Of a stretch of DNA of 64,000 nucleotides, positions 1 through 12,239 are shown piece after piece. The first letter of the stretch is position 1. Each line of letters opens with the position of its first letter. The notes beneath the pieces were generated by a model. The model worked only from the letters and a program-made list of their open reading frames with translations. It searched no databases and was not told the DNA's origin. A program made the translations under genes and the position numbers. The stretch is from positions 33,968,501-34,032,500 of the forward strand of contig CM060923.1 in the NCBI GenBank assembly GCA_030737875.1, read 5' to 3'. The stretch comes from Allium sativum. Its lineage: Eukaryota > Streptophyta > Magnoliopsida > Asparagales > Amaryllidaceae.

Positions 1-1520
1 TAATACAAGACTTGTCCATATCACGTAATGCAAGATTTAAATCATGACATCCACATGGCATATAAAATGTTCATGGATTTAAATCAAGTAATCTCTTTTG
101 TACGCCTTAATGTTTGCCTTTATTATTTGACCTATTATCATAACCTTGACCTTGTATGCCTTCAACGTTAAGATTAAGTTCAGTAAAAATATTTTTAAGC
201 TGCTTGAAAAGACCAAGGTCTGTTGTATCATCAACCATAACGAATCCAAGGGAAAGTTCTTCTATCTTCACTTCATTAATATCTTCAATATCCACACATC
301 TTATAATAATTGGCATTTGTTCTTCATGGCTTAAGTCATGGGTGCAATCAAGAATAACTAAAAAATATTTCGCTTTCACGATCTTTTTTACGGTTTTTAT
401 TTTGATCTCATTTGACAATAAAATAATAATTTTATTTTGAATTTTATGGCTAAGATAATGATGTTGAATTTCTTTATTAACCACACATCGAAGAAGATCT
501 TGAATAATTGGATCAAATTCAGCAAGAAACTCGATAAGTTGACAAAACAACCTATTATTTCTTTTATAAATTTTCTCGTTGCTCCCACGGAAAGGTAAAC
601 CATTTCGAGAAAGTGATTTCACAAATTCATTTATTTGCAGTAATATCATCTTCCAACGAACTTTCTCTTTAGCTATTTGAGCTTCCATCTTTTTATCAAC
701 CGTTCCTTTTAACTTTAATCACTTTCTTTAATCACTTTTGTAAATCAACCCACTTCACAGTGTTTTGGATTTATTTCATGCTTTATAAGCTTTTGTGGAA
801 GATTATGCCAATCATCAATTCCATCTTCAGACAATTTGCTTTCCATTAACTTATCTTTGAATAATTAGCAATGAAAGCAAAATACTTTGTTCAATGAATT
901 TGAATATACAAGACACTTTCTTTCTTGTTCATCGCCATTTGGAAAACGGCAGATGTAATGCTTAGACGAAAAACTTATGTTCCTCCCAGACTTCACGACA
1001 CTTGGAAACTTATCAATCTTTTTTAAGGATTTTAATTGGACCTCTTTCTACTATCATCAATCTTTTAGTATCATTTATAGTTCCCTGCAAACCCGAATCA
1101 TATCAATATCCGTGTCTTTATTTAAATCAAGCATACTTTCATCGCATTCGTTTCTTGTTTCATTATCAATAATTTCATCATTTTCCTCTTCACTCACATG
1201 CTCTTCATAATCGTCATTGTTAATGTCCTCATCTATTTCATCAACTTCATTTACAAAAATGTCTTCATTGTTATGCATATCTGGATATTCATGTTCTTAT
1301 ATAATTTTTGATACTTACATCAATGGAATGGCTTACTTCTCTACTTGGATGAAGTGTTTGTTGTGCTTTTGCATTGAATAATTTTGATATTGAACCGACC
1401 AATGATGTAGATATTTCAACTTGTTGTTGTTTTACCTTTCTATTATAAGCTCTGGTGTTTTATTTCCTAAATCTCATCTGTTTCCCCCCTCCCCTTCCTT
1501 TGGCATTGTATCAACTATCT
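1..1520 (-). pseudogene. Decayed hAT-type transposase (TTF zinc finger / DUF4371-like), 5' part
   Basis: Read on the minus strand this is the N-terminal half of a plant hAT-family transposase of the ZMYM1-like, TTF-zinc-finger type. An acidic Glu/Asp/Asn-rich segment (1278-1075) is followed by a TTF-type finger region (about 985-770) with recognisable pieces such as PNGDEQERK, VFCFHC and DDWHNLPQKL. Then comes a stretch open for 193 codons (688-107) with VILDCTHDLSHEEQM and GQGYDNRSNNKGKH, typical of the RNase H-like core start. The reading continues to base 1 (FYMPCGCHDLNLALRDM), so the rest lies beyond the left edge. Stops interrupt it after FCFHC, near 730 and after KGKH (near 107). The gene is dead. 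Family assignment rests on motif recognition; a domesticated relative is unlikely given the stops. Confidence 0.75.
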
Positions 1521-4500
1521 AAAAATATATTTTAAAAATTAAACTACAAATAAAAGTTTTCAACTTTGAAACGACTATTAACTTAGCATAATTATCTCCA
1601 ATGTTATCATTTAATTAAAAATTGCCAAACTTAATGTAATTATTTAATTAAATATCCAATTTGGAATAGTTGATAATTCTTAAAAAACTACCACAGTTTT
1701 GCAATTCTAAACTGAAAAAATGAATTTTGAGTTTTAAAGCAATGAGTTATTCATCTTATTTATTGAATTAAATCAAAAAGTAATCTCAAAATTTTGAAAT
1801 ACAAAAAATGTATCTTTCTATTGTTATTTATAGCTTAAAATTACTATTTTTTTTTATAGTTTAAAATTACAGATTGTTTCAAAACAATTAGTTTTTCATT
1901 TTTTTTGAAGCGTCATAAACAAAAAAGTTTATTAAATTAAATCAAAAGGAAATGTCAGATTTACTGAATACAAAAAGTATTTTTCTATTGTTCTACACTT
2001 CTAATACATCTATTAATCTACTGCTCAAGAATCAGACATATTTTAGCTTCAAAATCATAAAACATCAAAAAAATAAAACAGCAATGTTTGGGATTCAAGT
2101 TTTCAATTAAAAAAGTACCATTTTATCGTTATATGTTGATGTCAAGTAGACAACAAGGCGGAAGAGAGAAATTGAAGACTTTGCTTTGATTGGATGTCTC
2201 TTTTGCCTCAGCAGTTTGAAGAATTAGAGATAGCAAGGCAATAGAGAGTGCAATTGAAGACCGCGTTGTAGAAGATTGATGGATATGTGGCTTTCCCTAA
2301 TTTTTTTAAGAGGAGGGTTGATTGAAAACTTGAAATCAGCGAGGGTAATTAAGGATTTGACAGGTGGGGGAAGACAACTTCTAGATTCACGTGTTTGCAT
2401 CTTTCTTTGTTTTTTTGCCTCCAACCCAGTGGGCCGCCCATCACATGGGCTCAGTGGGCTTGCCCTTGCGCCTGGTCTGAATACCATTATCCATATCATT
2501 TAGATTTGGTGAACAAAATAAAGTTCTAATTTATTTTGAACACTTAGGCGTGAGACTAGAACTATATCCTAAGTTTGTAGATTTGAATTACAAGAGAATT
2601 GGTCAAATTAAGTTTCATATTAAAATTGCTAAAGCAAATGGTAAAAACATCTTATTTAATAGATGTAGCAGGAAATGAGAAAATGATGGTGCTTTGAGCG
2701 CATATACTATCAAATAGCGTTAAATTGGAATAACGTATCGAAATGCACTAAACACTTTCGAGTAGCTTTATCTAGCATAATATGTCGTTGAACTCGGAAT
2801 CAACAAAGAAATACTTTTGTATCAAATGCCATCTGCTCAATGCATGTTAGGGAATCCTTATATCTTGTGTTCATTTCTAGTTAATGAGATCAATATTGTC
2901 AGATTCATCCGAACTTTGTAAACATTCTTGTTTGGATTCTGGCTTAAATTCAATAGTATTAAATTGCGAAGTTTGCTCAAATTCTTTCCATAAAGAGACT
3001 TATGCCTACACAGGTCTTAGCTTTTCTTGAAATTTAGAACCTCCCCAATTTGATCTTAAGTAAGGCTCCTTGTTTCACTTTCATGTAAGCTTACTCTGCT
3101 TCTTTTCTTGTAAGCCTCCTCCATTATTTCTTTGAAGTAAACCTTCTTAGTTCATTTGCAAATAAGCCTCGATTGTTTTTTCGAGTAAACCTCCTTGGTT
3201 TCTTTCCTAGTAATCCTTATCAAATCGGCTCCAGTCAAGTCTCTTCGGCTAATACTTCTTGTTTGCTTCAATGTCCTTGAATATTACTTGATTCATCCTC
3301 AAGCTTTTTCTCTACGTTTTATCTTTGAGCTCCAAGCTTGGATTGATTTTAGGCCTACGAAGCAACAATCAAGTAAAGCTTGAACCACTAATGCACGCTA
3401 TGTATACATATCTAAATCATTCATACGACATGATATTTTAGTTTTTCGCTTGACAATGTTCGAAGATGACAATATCAAATGTTCCATTTTGGTATCATAT
3501 AACAACCACTCAAATGCTTGATTTCTATCATATAATAAGTTAGGTTGGCCACTTATCGACTACTGCATAACCCACGCATTGTAGATAGTGTCATCATAAA
3601 ATAATAAATTTGAAATATAACATTGGAGAATATAATTTGATGTGCAAAGAAAATATATTTTAAAGGCTAAAATGTTTGAATTATCATGCGTACTAATTCT
3701 TATTTTGCAATAAAATACCAAATTTAGGAACAAGAAAACATATATGGACTTGAGTCAAAAATACAGAAAGATAATTAAAAAAGCATTATAAATGATAGCG
3801 ATATGAATGTAAACTATTGATAGAAAATTACGGAAGTGCTTGCGAGTAATGATGGAGTTGTAGATTTTATATAATTCAATATAAAATAGCAGCACAAATT
3901 CAAGAGTGACTTAATTCTTTTTTGAATTCATGAAAGGTTTGAAACTCTCGTGCTTCAATGTTATTTTATTTATTAATTAATCAATAGGCCTATCAATTTA
4001 TGGATTAATAGATTCATCAATCTATTAAAAAACTATTGATTTATCACTCAACAAAATAATATTAAAAGCACAAGAATTTTAATTCTTAATGGACCAGTAT
4101 AATTTTATAAGAGAATTTAAAATTATCTGTTGGATTTGGGTGATTAGGGTTCACATAATCGTTAAATCTTAATAATATTCCTCCTTTCTTGAAATGTACA
4201 CATGCGATAGATCCTGTAACTGTTAGGCTTTCCATGTTTAAGATCAAGGCATTTTAGTGTGTTGGTCTGGTATGAGAAGTTAAAGAGTATATTACAACAT
4301 CTTTCATTCGTGAATTTCTAATAAGTGTCGTGTCCTACATGTTAGATCCTCTACTATTCTATGTTCTTCCCTAGTTTGGCTTTAGGACATGTTAACCCGC
4401 CTTTTAACGAGCTTGTTATGCTTTGGATTTGGATGATCGGATCGCTCGAAATCGAGTATGAACAATCATATGAAAATATGAATGGCTGAAGTCATTAGAA

Positions 4501-4699
4501 TTCCACTTTGGAACAAGTTAAATTGGAGTTTGAAATTTGGCTAGGTGTGAGAAAGGTATGAATTAGAAACAAAGGAACAGAACTAGGAATTTAGCTAAGT
4601 CTCGGATTAGTACCAATGCGAGACATATGATTTCAGGATTTAGGGACTCATCAAAACTACGTTGATAATTAAAGATGAGGATGTTAGAGCATAATACCA
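1521..4699. other. AT-rich stretch without recognisable gene
   Basis: No reading frame here resembles a protein. A short G/C-richer patch at about 2425-2490, with GGGCCGCCCATCACATGGGC, lies upstream of the minus-strand hAT gene and may belong to the 5' end of that transposon, but I could not define terminal inverted repeats. The rest is AT-rich, presumably decayed repeat sequence. Confidence 0.5.
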
Positions 4700-5170
4700 A
4701 AAGCACATGAGAAAAGGAATGCCACTTGGGGACCAACCTTGGGGGTTGTACCCCATTGGGTGTAACGCCCAAAGGATCGGTACCAATCCCTTATAGGTGG
4801 GGAGGTCTAGGCCCCACCTCTTAAGTCGGGTTAACTCACCCAAATGGCCCCCTTATGCATTTCTGGATCGATCCGACTCTTCATGTCGTTTATAAATATA
4901 CCATCAGGGCTTAAGAAAAAGGATCCTCTCTCTTCGGCTTGGATCTTCTTTATTCTTCATTTCGCATGGACTTTGCCAAATTCTAAGCTCAACTCTGGCC
5001 TCTTCATAGTCTTGTACTCAAACCCTAATTTTATTGTAATACAGCGGTATAAATAATAAATTATACCAAGTGAACGTAGGCAAGAGTTTGTCGAACCGCT
5101 ATAAAAATCTTGTCTCTTTAACTGCTTTCATATATCCATATAACTGTTAAGTGGCTGTAATCTTTGAATT
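4700..5170 (+). repeat. LTR-like remnant
   Basis: A G/C-rich block with a TATA-like TATAAATATA near 4890 is followed at about 5065-5110 by ACCAAGTGAACGTAGGCAAG and a sequence close to GTCGAACCGCTATAAAAATC. This resembles the R/U5 end of many plant LTR retrotransposons, where GGACGTAGGC is followed by GAACCACGT. No partner LTR, PBS or coding region is visible, so it is at best an orphan fragment; assignment to Copia is a guess. Confidence 0.35.
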
Positions 5171-6479
5171 CTCTGTTATTTGCTTTGATTGTTGGATATT
5201 TAGGGTGTTGGCCTCTATTGACCAAAATCTAGTCTAATAATATCTAATTAAATTTATATAAAATAAGAGAAGGCTTATGAGAATAGAAAAGTGGGAAATA
5301 CAAATCCTTTTGTATGCATAACTCCCTATCTTCTTTCATATCTATTCTCTTATTTTTATTTTATAAAACTCTAAAACTAAATCTATGGGAGGCCGACTAT
5401 TACAACTTAGGAAGGAAGAAAGAAAGGCTGGGACTCACTACAACAAATTTGAATGTGCTGAATATTCTGGCCAAGTAAAACTGATATGATATTGTTTATA
5501 CTCTTAAGAAGTGGAAAAGTAACTTGCAGATATGAACATGAGTTTAGAGTGGATAACAAATATTGGTGTGCTTATAAATATTTATAGAAATTTAAGTAGG
5601 GAAAAACTATAGGAATTTGAAGTTGTGTTTTGTTGAAATAAGTAAACCATTCTATAGGTCGATGCCAGAGCAAGAAATGCGGCTGGATATTCATTGACGA
5701 CCGATAAGAAAAGAGTTTCATGCCCATCAATGATCTAAGTGACATTTTCATTCAATCGACATTTTCTCTCATTATTGTGAGCAAGCCGCTGTTACTTGGT
5801 GGTGCTTATAGATTGTCAATGATTCATCCTAAACGATGACTTTCTTGTAAAAAAAACCATTTTCAACAACTTAAAGGTCACTATATTATCATCTTACCAC
5901 TATGACAATGTAACTATATTATCATAGATGGTCAACCAATTTATATATGATTTTAAATATTAACAAATAGGCGAGTAAGGGAAAAAACTGGGTAGTTTCT
6001 CAAATTGAATCCACCAAATAATTATATCCATTTTGATATTCATTTGAAACTCGATTCAGAGTATTCCTTTACTCTTTTATTCCTTCTGCTTCGATGGTTA
6101 GAATATAAGTTGATTGCTATTAAGATGCAAGAATATTGGCATCATCGAGGGTTCACCTTATGTATTCAGGTACGGTACTTCGTACATTATGAATCACCAT
6201 CACATATATAATTTAGTCCAAGCATATTTTTGCTAATAAATAATATAATGTTTAGGAATTTTCACACATTGTGAAACATATATCATGAAAATAAGGTAAT
6301 ACATAATTTCAATCTTCATAGTATTTAAATGATGCAATTTTATGTTTAAACTTGAAGGACGACGAATCTTTTTCAGTAGAATAATCAGATTATTTTCTTA
6401 CTTCGAGCATCTTATTTCACTATTACAAAATTCAAATGTTAAAAAATATTACTATATTATCTATAAAAATGTGAAATAT
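5171..6479. other. AT-rich stretch, nothing recognised
   Basis: I see no gene-like frame, terminal repeat or RNA gene in this part. Open frames are short and without recognisable motifs. Confidence 0.5.
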
Positions 6480-7159
6480 GGAGCTTAAGGCTAATACCAA
6501 TACTAGAGGGAGGTGAATAGTATTATCCTGATTATACAATTTTTTTATAGAATTATACTTAAATTGATGTTATTAACAGTTACAGAAACAATCACAGAAT
6601 CATAATGCAAATAAAAGTAAATTCAGTCAAGTAAAAGGGAAGAATACATTGGGATTTTTATACTGGTTCAGAGTTACCCTACATCCAATTTTGTACACAC
6701 CTTGTGCGTAATTCTTTTCCACTAGTAAATGTAAATACAATCTCAGTTTCAAGGTTACAAGATGCGCCCTCCAAAATTTCGACCTTTGGGTAGAGGCACT
6801 AAAGTTTCAGGGGATTATTAAACACACACAATTGATTTTGGAGCTCAACCACACCTAATTGAGTTATAAGGCACAATCGCACCTTTATAAATAGTATTTC
6901 TTAGTTTAGTAGAGTTTACAGACCATGCCTTTTGATTTTTGATTATAATTGCTCCTATAACTATGAATTGCATTTTGATCTTCAGAGGTTGATGAAAGAA
7001 TCAAATTAGTGATAAATTGGTTTGATTCTGGTTAAAATTCAGCAAACATTTTCTTAGAAAATAGGAGAGAATAAAGAGAGAAGATAAAATGAGGAAGATG
7101 ATTAAAAATTCGATCAAAAACTCTGGTTTTTGTAAATGATTAACAATCATGTATATTAG
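6480..7159. repeat. Unclassified dispersed-repeat-like segment
   Basis: The phrase CTAGAGGGAGGTGAATAG (about 6504-6521) and the later TTTTTATACTGGTTCAGAG (about 6655-6673) followed by a CCTACATCCA-like string are wording I associate with plant retroelement-derived repeats. No protein or terminal repeat confirms this. It directly precedes the LINE remnant. Confidence 0.3.
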
Positions 7160-8656
7160 TGAAAGGTTGTGATGAATACATTGCTTTATAAAGGTTTAAC
7201 CTTCCCTTCTCTTTTCCGGTCGCTCATCTCTGATGCACTAACTCGGACCATGCTCCTATGTTACTACATTGTTCTCCTTTTGCCATTTCTGGACCGTCTT
7301 CGTTCCGTTTCCATTCCATATGGAGATCTCATCACGCCTTCTTCCAAGTGGTAGGGGACTGATGGGATGCTCTTGCTTTAAGTGGTCTCATTGAAATGTT
7401 CTCCATCAAGATTAAATGTCTAAAAGCTTGTCTTAAAGAGTGGAACATTCGGTTTTCAGGAATATTTTCGATAGGGTTCATTCAGAGGAATAAATTCTTA
7501 TTTTAGCAGAAACTGCTTACAATAAAGATCCCTCTGATTCTAGTAAGGCGGATTGGGTGCAGGCCTAACTTGCCTTTTTGTCTAAGTTGCGTGTCGAGAA
7601 TGATTTCCTTCGTCATAAGGCTAGGCTTAAAAGGGTTGTCAACGGTGACTTGAACTCGAGTTTCTTTCATTCTTCTATCAAAAAGAAGAATATGGTCCTT
7701 TCTATCACCTAAATTCTTCGTCCCGACCTTCCCTTGGAATCCACTCCAGAAGATGTGAAAGAGACCATCATGTCTCATTTCAAATCCTTTCTTGGTATCC
7801 CTTTTGTTTCAATTTCTGATCCATATCTTTTGGCTTTTATTCCTCATTTGGTTCTCCCTAACGAGCGTGATAGGCTATTCTCTCCTCATTCCGTTGAGGA
7901 AGTTCAGTCTTATGTGTTCACTCTTAGCCAGGACAGTGCAAGTGGTCTGAATGGATTCAATGGTATTATTTACCATAGTGTCTGGTCGATTATTCAAGAG
8001 GACTTTTGCTTAGCGATTCAATCTTTTTCTCAAGGGGTGTTATTCAGAAGGGATGGACTTCCACCAATCTTGTGTTGATTCCTAAATGCGATTTCCCTCG
8101 ATCATGTTCTGATTTCCATCCCATTAGTTTATGTAACTTTTCGAACAAGGTCATTTCTAAGGTAGTATCCTCTAGACTTGCTCCCATTCTCGACCGCATC
8201 ATTTTGTCTTCCCAGACGGGTTTTGTTAAAGGGTGTCTCATTACAGACAATGTCCTTTTTGCTCAAGAGCTTATTTACCAAATTGACCGTAAGGTTCGAG
8301 GTTCTAATGTGGCTATAAAACTGAATACGGCGAAGGCTTATGATCGCATGTCTTGATTTTTTATCATAAAGGGCCGCCATGCTTTTGGTTTCCATGAGCC
8401 TCTAGTCGATATTGTTTGGAGACTCAGTTCGAAATGCTGGTTCTCCGTCCTAACAAACGGATCGACCAGCGATTTTTCCCGTTCGGGAAGAGGTCTACGG
8501 CAAGGAGATCCCCTTTCTCCGACATTGTTCGTCATCACTGTGGTCACTTTCATTCGGGGAATTTACTCAATCACGTTAGCAGGCCAAATCCAGCAATTTG
8601 GTATCCCTACTGGCAGTCCTGTTATTTTATCTCTCTCTTTCATGGATGAGATCATC
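7160..8656 (+). pseudogene. L1-type LINE ORF2 remnant, left part (linker and RT)
   Basis: Conceptual translation in shifting frames gives a plant L1-type ORF2. The endonuclease-RT linker reads ITPSSKWWGTDG-like near 7340 and ESTPEDVKETIMSHF at 7737. RT blocks follow: NLVLIPKCDFPRSCSDFHPI at about 8060, LSSQTGFVKGCLITDNVLFA at about 8200, AIKLNTAKAYDRMS at about 8315 and LRQGDPLSP near 8495-8520. Many stops and frameshifts (for example near 7350, 7710 and 8355) make it dead. It stops at FMDE (8639-8650), the position of the catalytic F/Y-A-D-D box, where the LARD is inserted; the protein resumes at 29032. The endonuclease domain is missing, as expected for a 5'-truncated LINE. Confidence 0.85.
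8652..8656. repeat. Target-site duplication TCATC, left copy (LARD)
   Basis: TCATC directly precedes TGTAACACC and is repeated at 29027-29031 directly after the element end TTGTCACA. The 5-bp length is normal for LTR elements, and the LINE reading resumes after the right copy. Confidence 0.9.
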
Positions 8657-8939
8657 TGTAACACCCCACATTTTTAAATCAAGATAATAAAATAAGAATA
8701 ACTTAACTAAATATTCAGAACTAAGTAAAGCGGAATGGGCCATTGCGCCCGTCTCGAAATTCTGGTCAAAATCGACACCTGGTTTACGTAAATCGGACAC
8801 CATACGAAGAAGTTATTTAGGTTCGAAGTTTTTATACGCGCAGGAATATATTAGGTTCAGAATTAAAAAATGGGTCCAGAAATTCGAAAATTGGTTCAAA
8901 ATTCAAATTTTCAGAAGGCGACAGATTTCCCGCCAAGGA

Positions 8940-9040
8940 GTGTCGACCCCCCTAAGGGGATGTCGACCCAGGTGTGGACCCACTCAATGGGGTATCGACC
9001 CCAGTGTTGACCCCCCCCAAAGGGGTGTCTACCCACCTGC
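8940..9040 (+). promoter_or_regulatory. GTCGACCC-type motif cluster upstream of LTR TATA box
   Basis: Several variants of GTCGACCC/GTATCGACCCC alternate with AAGGGG or CAATGGGG, so the block can fold on itself. The 3' LTR has a shorter version (25180-25250). Similar clusters occur at 33010-33055 and 55180-55220 in two other LTRs. Its position 100-200 bp before TATA suggests a regulatory block; function is inferred only. Confidence 0.45.
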
Positions 9041-9129
9041 GGCAGATTTTGGCAGATTAGGGTTTTTGATATTTTGACGACTCAGATGGCTTTTTGGCAA
9101 ATCTGAGGGTCCTGGTTGCTCCATACTCC

Positions 9130-9137
9130 TATAAATA
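9130..9137 (+). promoter_or_regulatory. LTR TATA box (LARD 5' LTR)
   Basis: TATAAATA followed within 15-35 bp by a telobox-like tract ACCTAACCCTAACCCT. The 3' LTR has the same arrangement at 25343. This is the likely pol II start region of the element. Confidence 0.65.
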
Positions 9138-9924
9138 AGACCCTAGACCTAACCCTAACCCTCATAATTTGGCAGCTACGCTGGAGCTCTGCCATTACTC
9201 TCCCTCTGTTCTTCTCAAATCTATTCTAAAAATTAAAATATTAGCCTAGGAAAATTATGAATTCAAATCGGGAAGAGGGAATCAACGTTAATAAAAATAT
9301 AATTGAATCAGGAAAGCAAGGTAAACTTCTAAGACCAATCTATTTAAATTATTTCTCTTTCCCTTCTCTTTTCATGAAAATAATAAATCCATGGTCGTTA
9401 GGTTTCAAATCAAATTAAAAGGGAAAAACCGTGGAAGAATAAATCTGGATCTGATTCAAGATTTGGAAGGCTTTTAGGTGAGTGGGTTTAAAATATACTT
9501 TTTGAATAATAGTATATTTATCGTTTTCCATTCCCCATTAACATACACAATGAACATATTGGAAGACTTAATTTGATGAATTGAGTTAGTGCACTAGAAT
9601 GGATAATATGTTCAATTAGTTAACATGTTGAGATGTATATGAATACTGTTGCAAAGATCTATTTTATGAACTTGTCAATCGGTATAATTGAGATCTTGGG
9701 TAAATGATACACTATTGGAGAATTACACTTCATTTTAAACAAAGTTAATTACATGTAGAAAGACATGCAACACATATTGGGATTTAGGGCATAATTTGTA
9801 ATGGGATTTTGGAACATAACATATATTATGTTTTGAGACTTTAATTTGGGAGCGCAATTTGATGTGAACATAAATGGTTGAATGAAGATGAATATGCATA
9901 GGATTACCATTAGAAATTGTAACT

Positions 9925-10156
9925 GCACTTATGGCACAAGGTTAGGTTGCATTAGTGGCTGAAGTCTGCCCGGATCCGACCGGCATATCCAGCAGCCACT
10001 AATGTTGAACCTAATGTGAGAGGCCTAAGTGCAAAATTAAAAACATGTAATGGTGCTAAGACACAAGGTTAAGTCAACTTTTGGTAGAAGTCTGCCCAGA
10101 CCCACCTGACATATCCAACGTCCATAGGTGTAGGCTTAATGTGATAGGTCTAGTGC
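9925..10156 (+). other. Pair of structured stem-loop modules in LARD 5' LTR
   Basis: Module 1 (9925-10032) has three nested paired segments: GCACTTA (9925)/TAAGTGC (10026), TTAGGTT (9942)/AACCTAA (10008) and TTAGTGGC (9952)/GCCACTAA (9995). They enclose a loop with AAGTCTGCCCGGATCC and CGGCATATCCAGCA. Module 2 (about 10053-10156) has the same plan with a changed stem (TTAAG...CTTAA) and loop AAGTCTGCCCAGACCC ... CATATCCAACG. The same loop text recurs in two other LTR families with different but still paired stems. Whether it acts as RNA or DNA is unknown. Confidence 0.7.
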
Positions 10157-10611
10157 TTATATATATATATATAAATATATGTATATAACAAGATATGAAT
10201 AAATGGCAATGATGGTAATTAAGTGTCTAACTCAGAAAATAAGAAAGGAAGCAATGTAATGAACTGAGTTAGTGTGATGAGAAGGAAAAGTGATGTATTT
10301 CCCTAAATGACCCATTTCTGAGAACGTGGTTACAATTAAGCCACAATAAATAAAGTAAGATAAGTAAAGAAATTACTTGCTACCATGGATTTAGATGGGA
10401 ATACATTATGAAAATAAATCACTGATTTCTTCTATCAAACTGATAAGGTGCATGAAGTATTTTCCTTATAAAGGAAAATATATATATATAATATTATAGT
10501 GAATAAGGAATAATGGCTTACTACCATAAAAGAAAATGGTTTAAAAGGGGAATGATAATCACCTATTATAAATAAATAACATTAATGAAAATGTTGTATA
10601 ATAGGTAGACT

Positions 10612-10870
10612 TGTCCTAGGGACAAGTGGAGATTATAACTTCGGCTATGGTAAACTAATAGGGAAATTGGATAACTGATGAAATGAGTTAAGGGACACTT
10701 AATTGTAAATTAAGTAAGTAGTAAATGGGGAAAGCCGGAAACCAGTTAAGAAAAGGGGGAAAATATATGAAATATAAGAAGTTGTACTTAATTACAAATT
10801 AAGTAATCTGTAAGCTTGGAAGTCTGAAACCCATTGATAAGAATGTTTAGGCTTGTCCTAGGGACAAGAG
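10612..10870 (+). repeat. Duplicated 17-bp palindrome and small hairpins in LARD LTR
   Basis: CTTGTCCTAGGGACAAG occurs at about 10612 and again at about 10854, each followed by a related GGAAATTATAAC-type string, so the unit is a duplication of about 243 bp. Between and after them lie hairpins such as ACTTAATTACAAATTAAGT (near 10786). The 3' LTR keeps both copies (about 26795 and 27040); the first reads CTTGTCCTAAGGACAAG and is still palindromic. Confidence 0.6.
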
Positions 10871-12239
10871 GAAATTATAACATAGGTTATAATAAACGGG
10901 TAGAGAAACTTATTAATGGGCCTTAGTTAATAAAACTAAGTTAATAAGTAAAAAGCGATAACTTGTATCGACGATGTAATATGGAATTATGATTAAATGG
11001 GAAAGGATGAGGAAAACTTATGAAATGAAATAAGTTATATTTAATCATAAATGGTAAGTGACATGTTAATTAGAAAACATGTGAATTTGGATATACTTAA
11101 TAACAAATTAAGTAAAACATGTTAGTGTAATGATGAAATCAAACAAGAATATAAAAGAGATTATGGATTACAGACCTTGGGCCACAATCTAGAGAATAAC
11201 ATGATGTGGGATTATTAATAAACTTAAATGGAATAAGTTGTATGACTGAAATTAATAAGTAAGAGAAACTTGGTAATTTGAATAAGAATTCAATATGAAT
11301 GGGAATAACCACGTAAACTGGAAACCTGATGAGGTGAGACAAACGTGTAAAAGATTTTTTTGGACATAGGGTCTAACAACATGCTAAAGTAAGGCGCTTA
11401 AACCACTCTGTATGGTTGAGGGTGAATAACCCAACGGGGTAGATCATCGAGGTGTTATAAGGCACGAGGGGAGCGCACATTCATCTGATTGTTCTGACGG
11501 CTCCAAAAGACTAGAAGGGGAAGCACGCGGCTTCCTGAGGTACGTAAGGTGCTCCTAGTAGTCATCTGTGCGGTGATAGACATCTTAGGCTGTGCTCGCA
11601 GAGGTTGGGTTTGCGTGTAACTACTAGGTGGGTGGGCCTTGACTGCAGATGTAGCTATGCGGTTAAAATGCTATGACACAGTGACACCAGGGTGATTCGG
11701 CGGTTGCCTCAATGGGGAGGCGGAGGGTCACGACCAAGGATAGTAGATTGTCAGATACCTGTCATCGACAGCTAGTGGGATGCGAAAAGACTAGAGCTAA
11801 ACCCCAAATACCATTTCACCCTTCACTGTAGGGGTAAGAGGTTGAGGGGAGATGCCACATGGATGTTTGGATTGTTTGTTATTAGGGGCATATCGCTTAG
11901 CTGTTGTAGTCTTTACTAGTTGAGGGAGGGGCCGAGGTGGGGCCATAGCCACTGTGAAAACAGACCCTAGGTATATCTGTATATAGAGGCTCATTAAAAG
12001 ACGGGCCTGTACTGATATGGAAAAGCTCCCGATCGAGTTCCGTGTTTCTTGTATCGCCCTGCCATGGAACTCGGTGCACATTAGAGGACGTGCGATTGAG
12101 GCATCGAGCTACAATGAACAGTACGTATGAGGGACAACCAAGATACATGCATATCTGTTCTTAGTGGTGTATCAAAGACTTGAGGGCATTACTCCGGTAT
12201 GAGATCTGATTCGGTCGAGGGTGGCAGTCTGTACGCTTA

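Noticed and set aside
2224..2503. Overlapping 75- and 91-codon frames on both strands
   Set aside because: No recognisable protein; more likely non-coding 5' sequence of the hAT element.
9140..9170. Interstitial telomere repeat (ACCCTAACCCT)
   Set aside because: Only two to three units next to a TATA box and present in other LTRs; it is a promoter telobox, not telomeric DNA.
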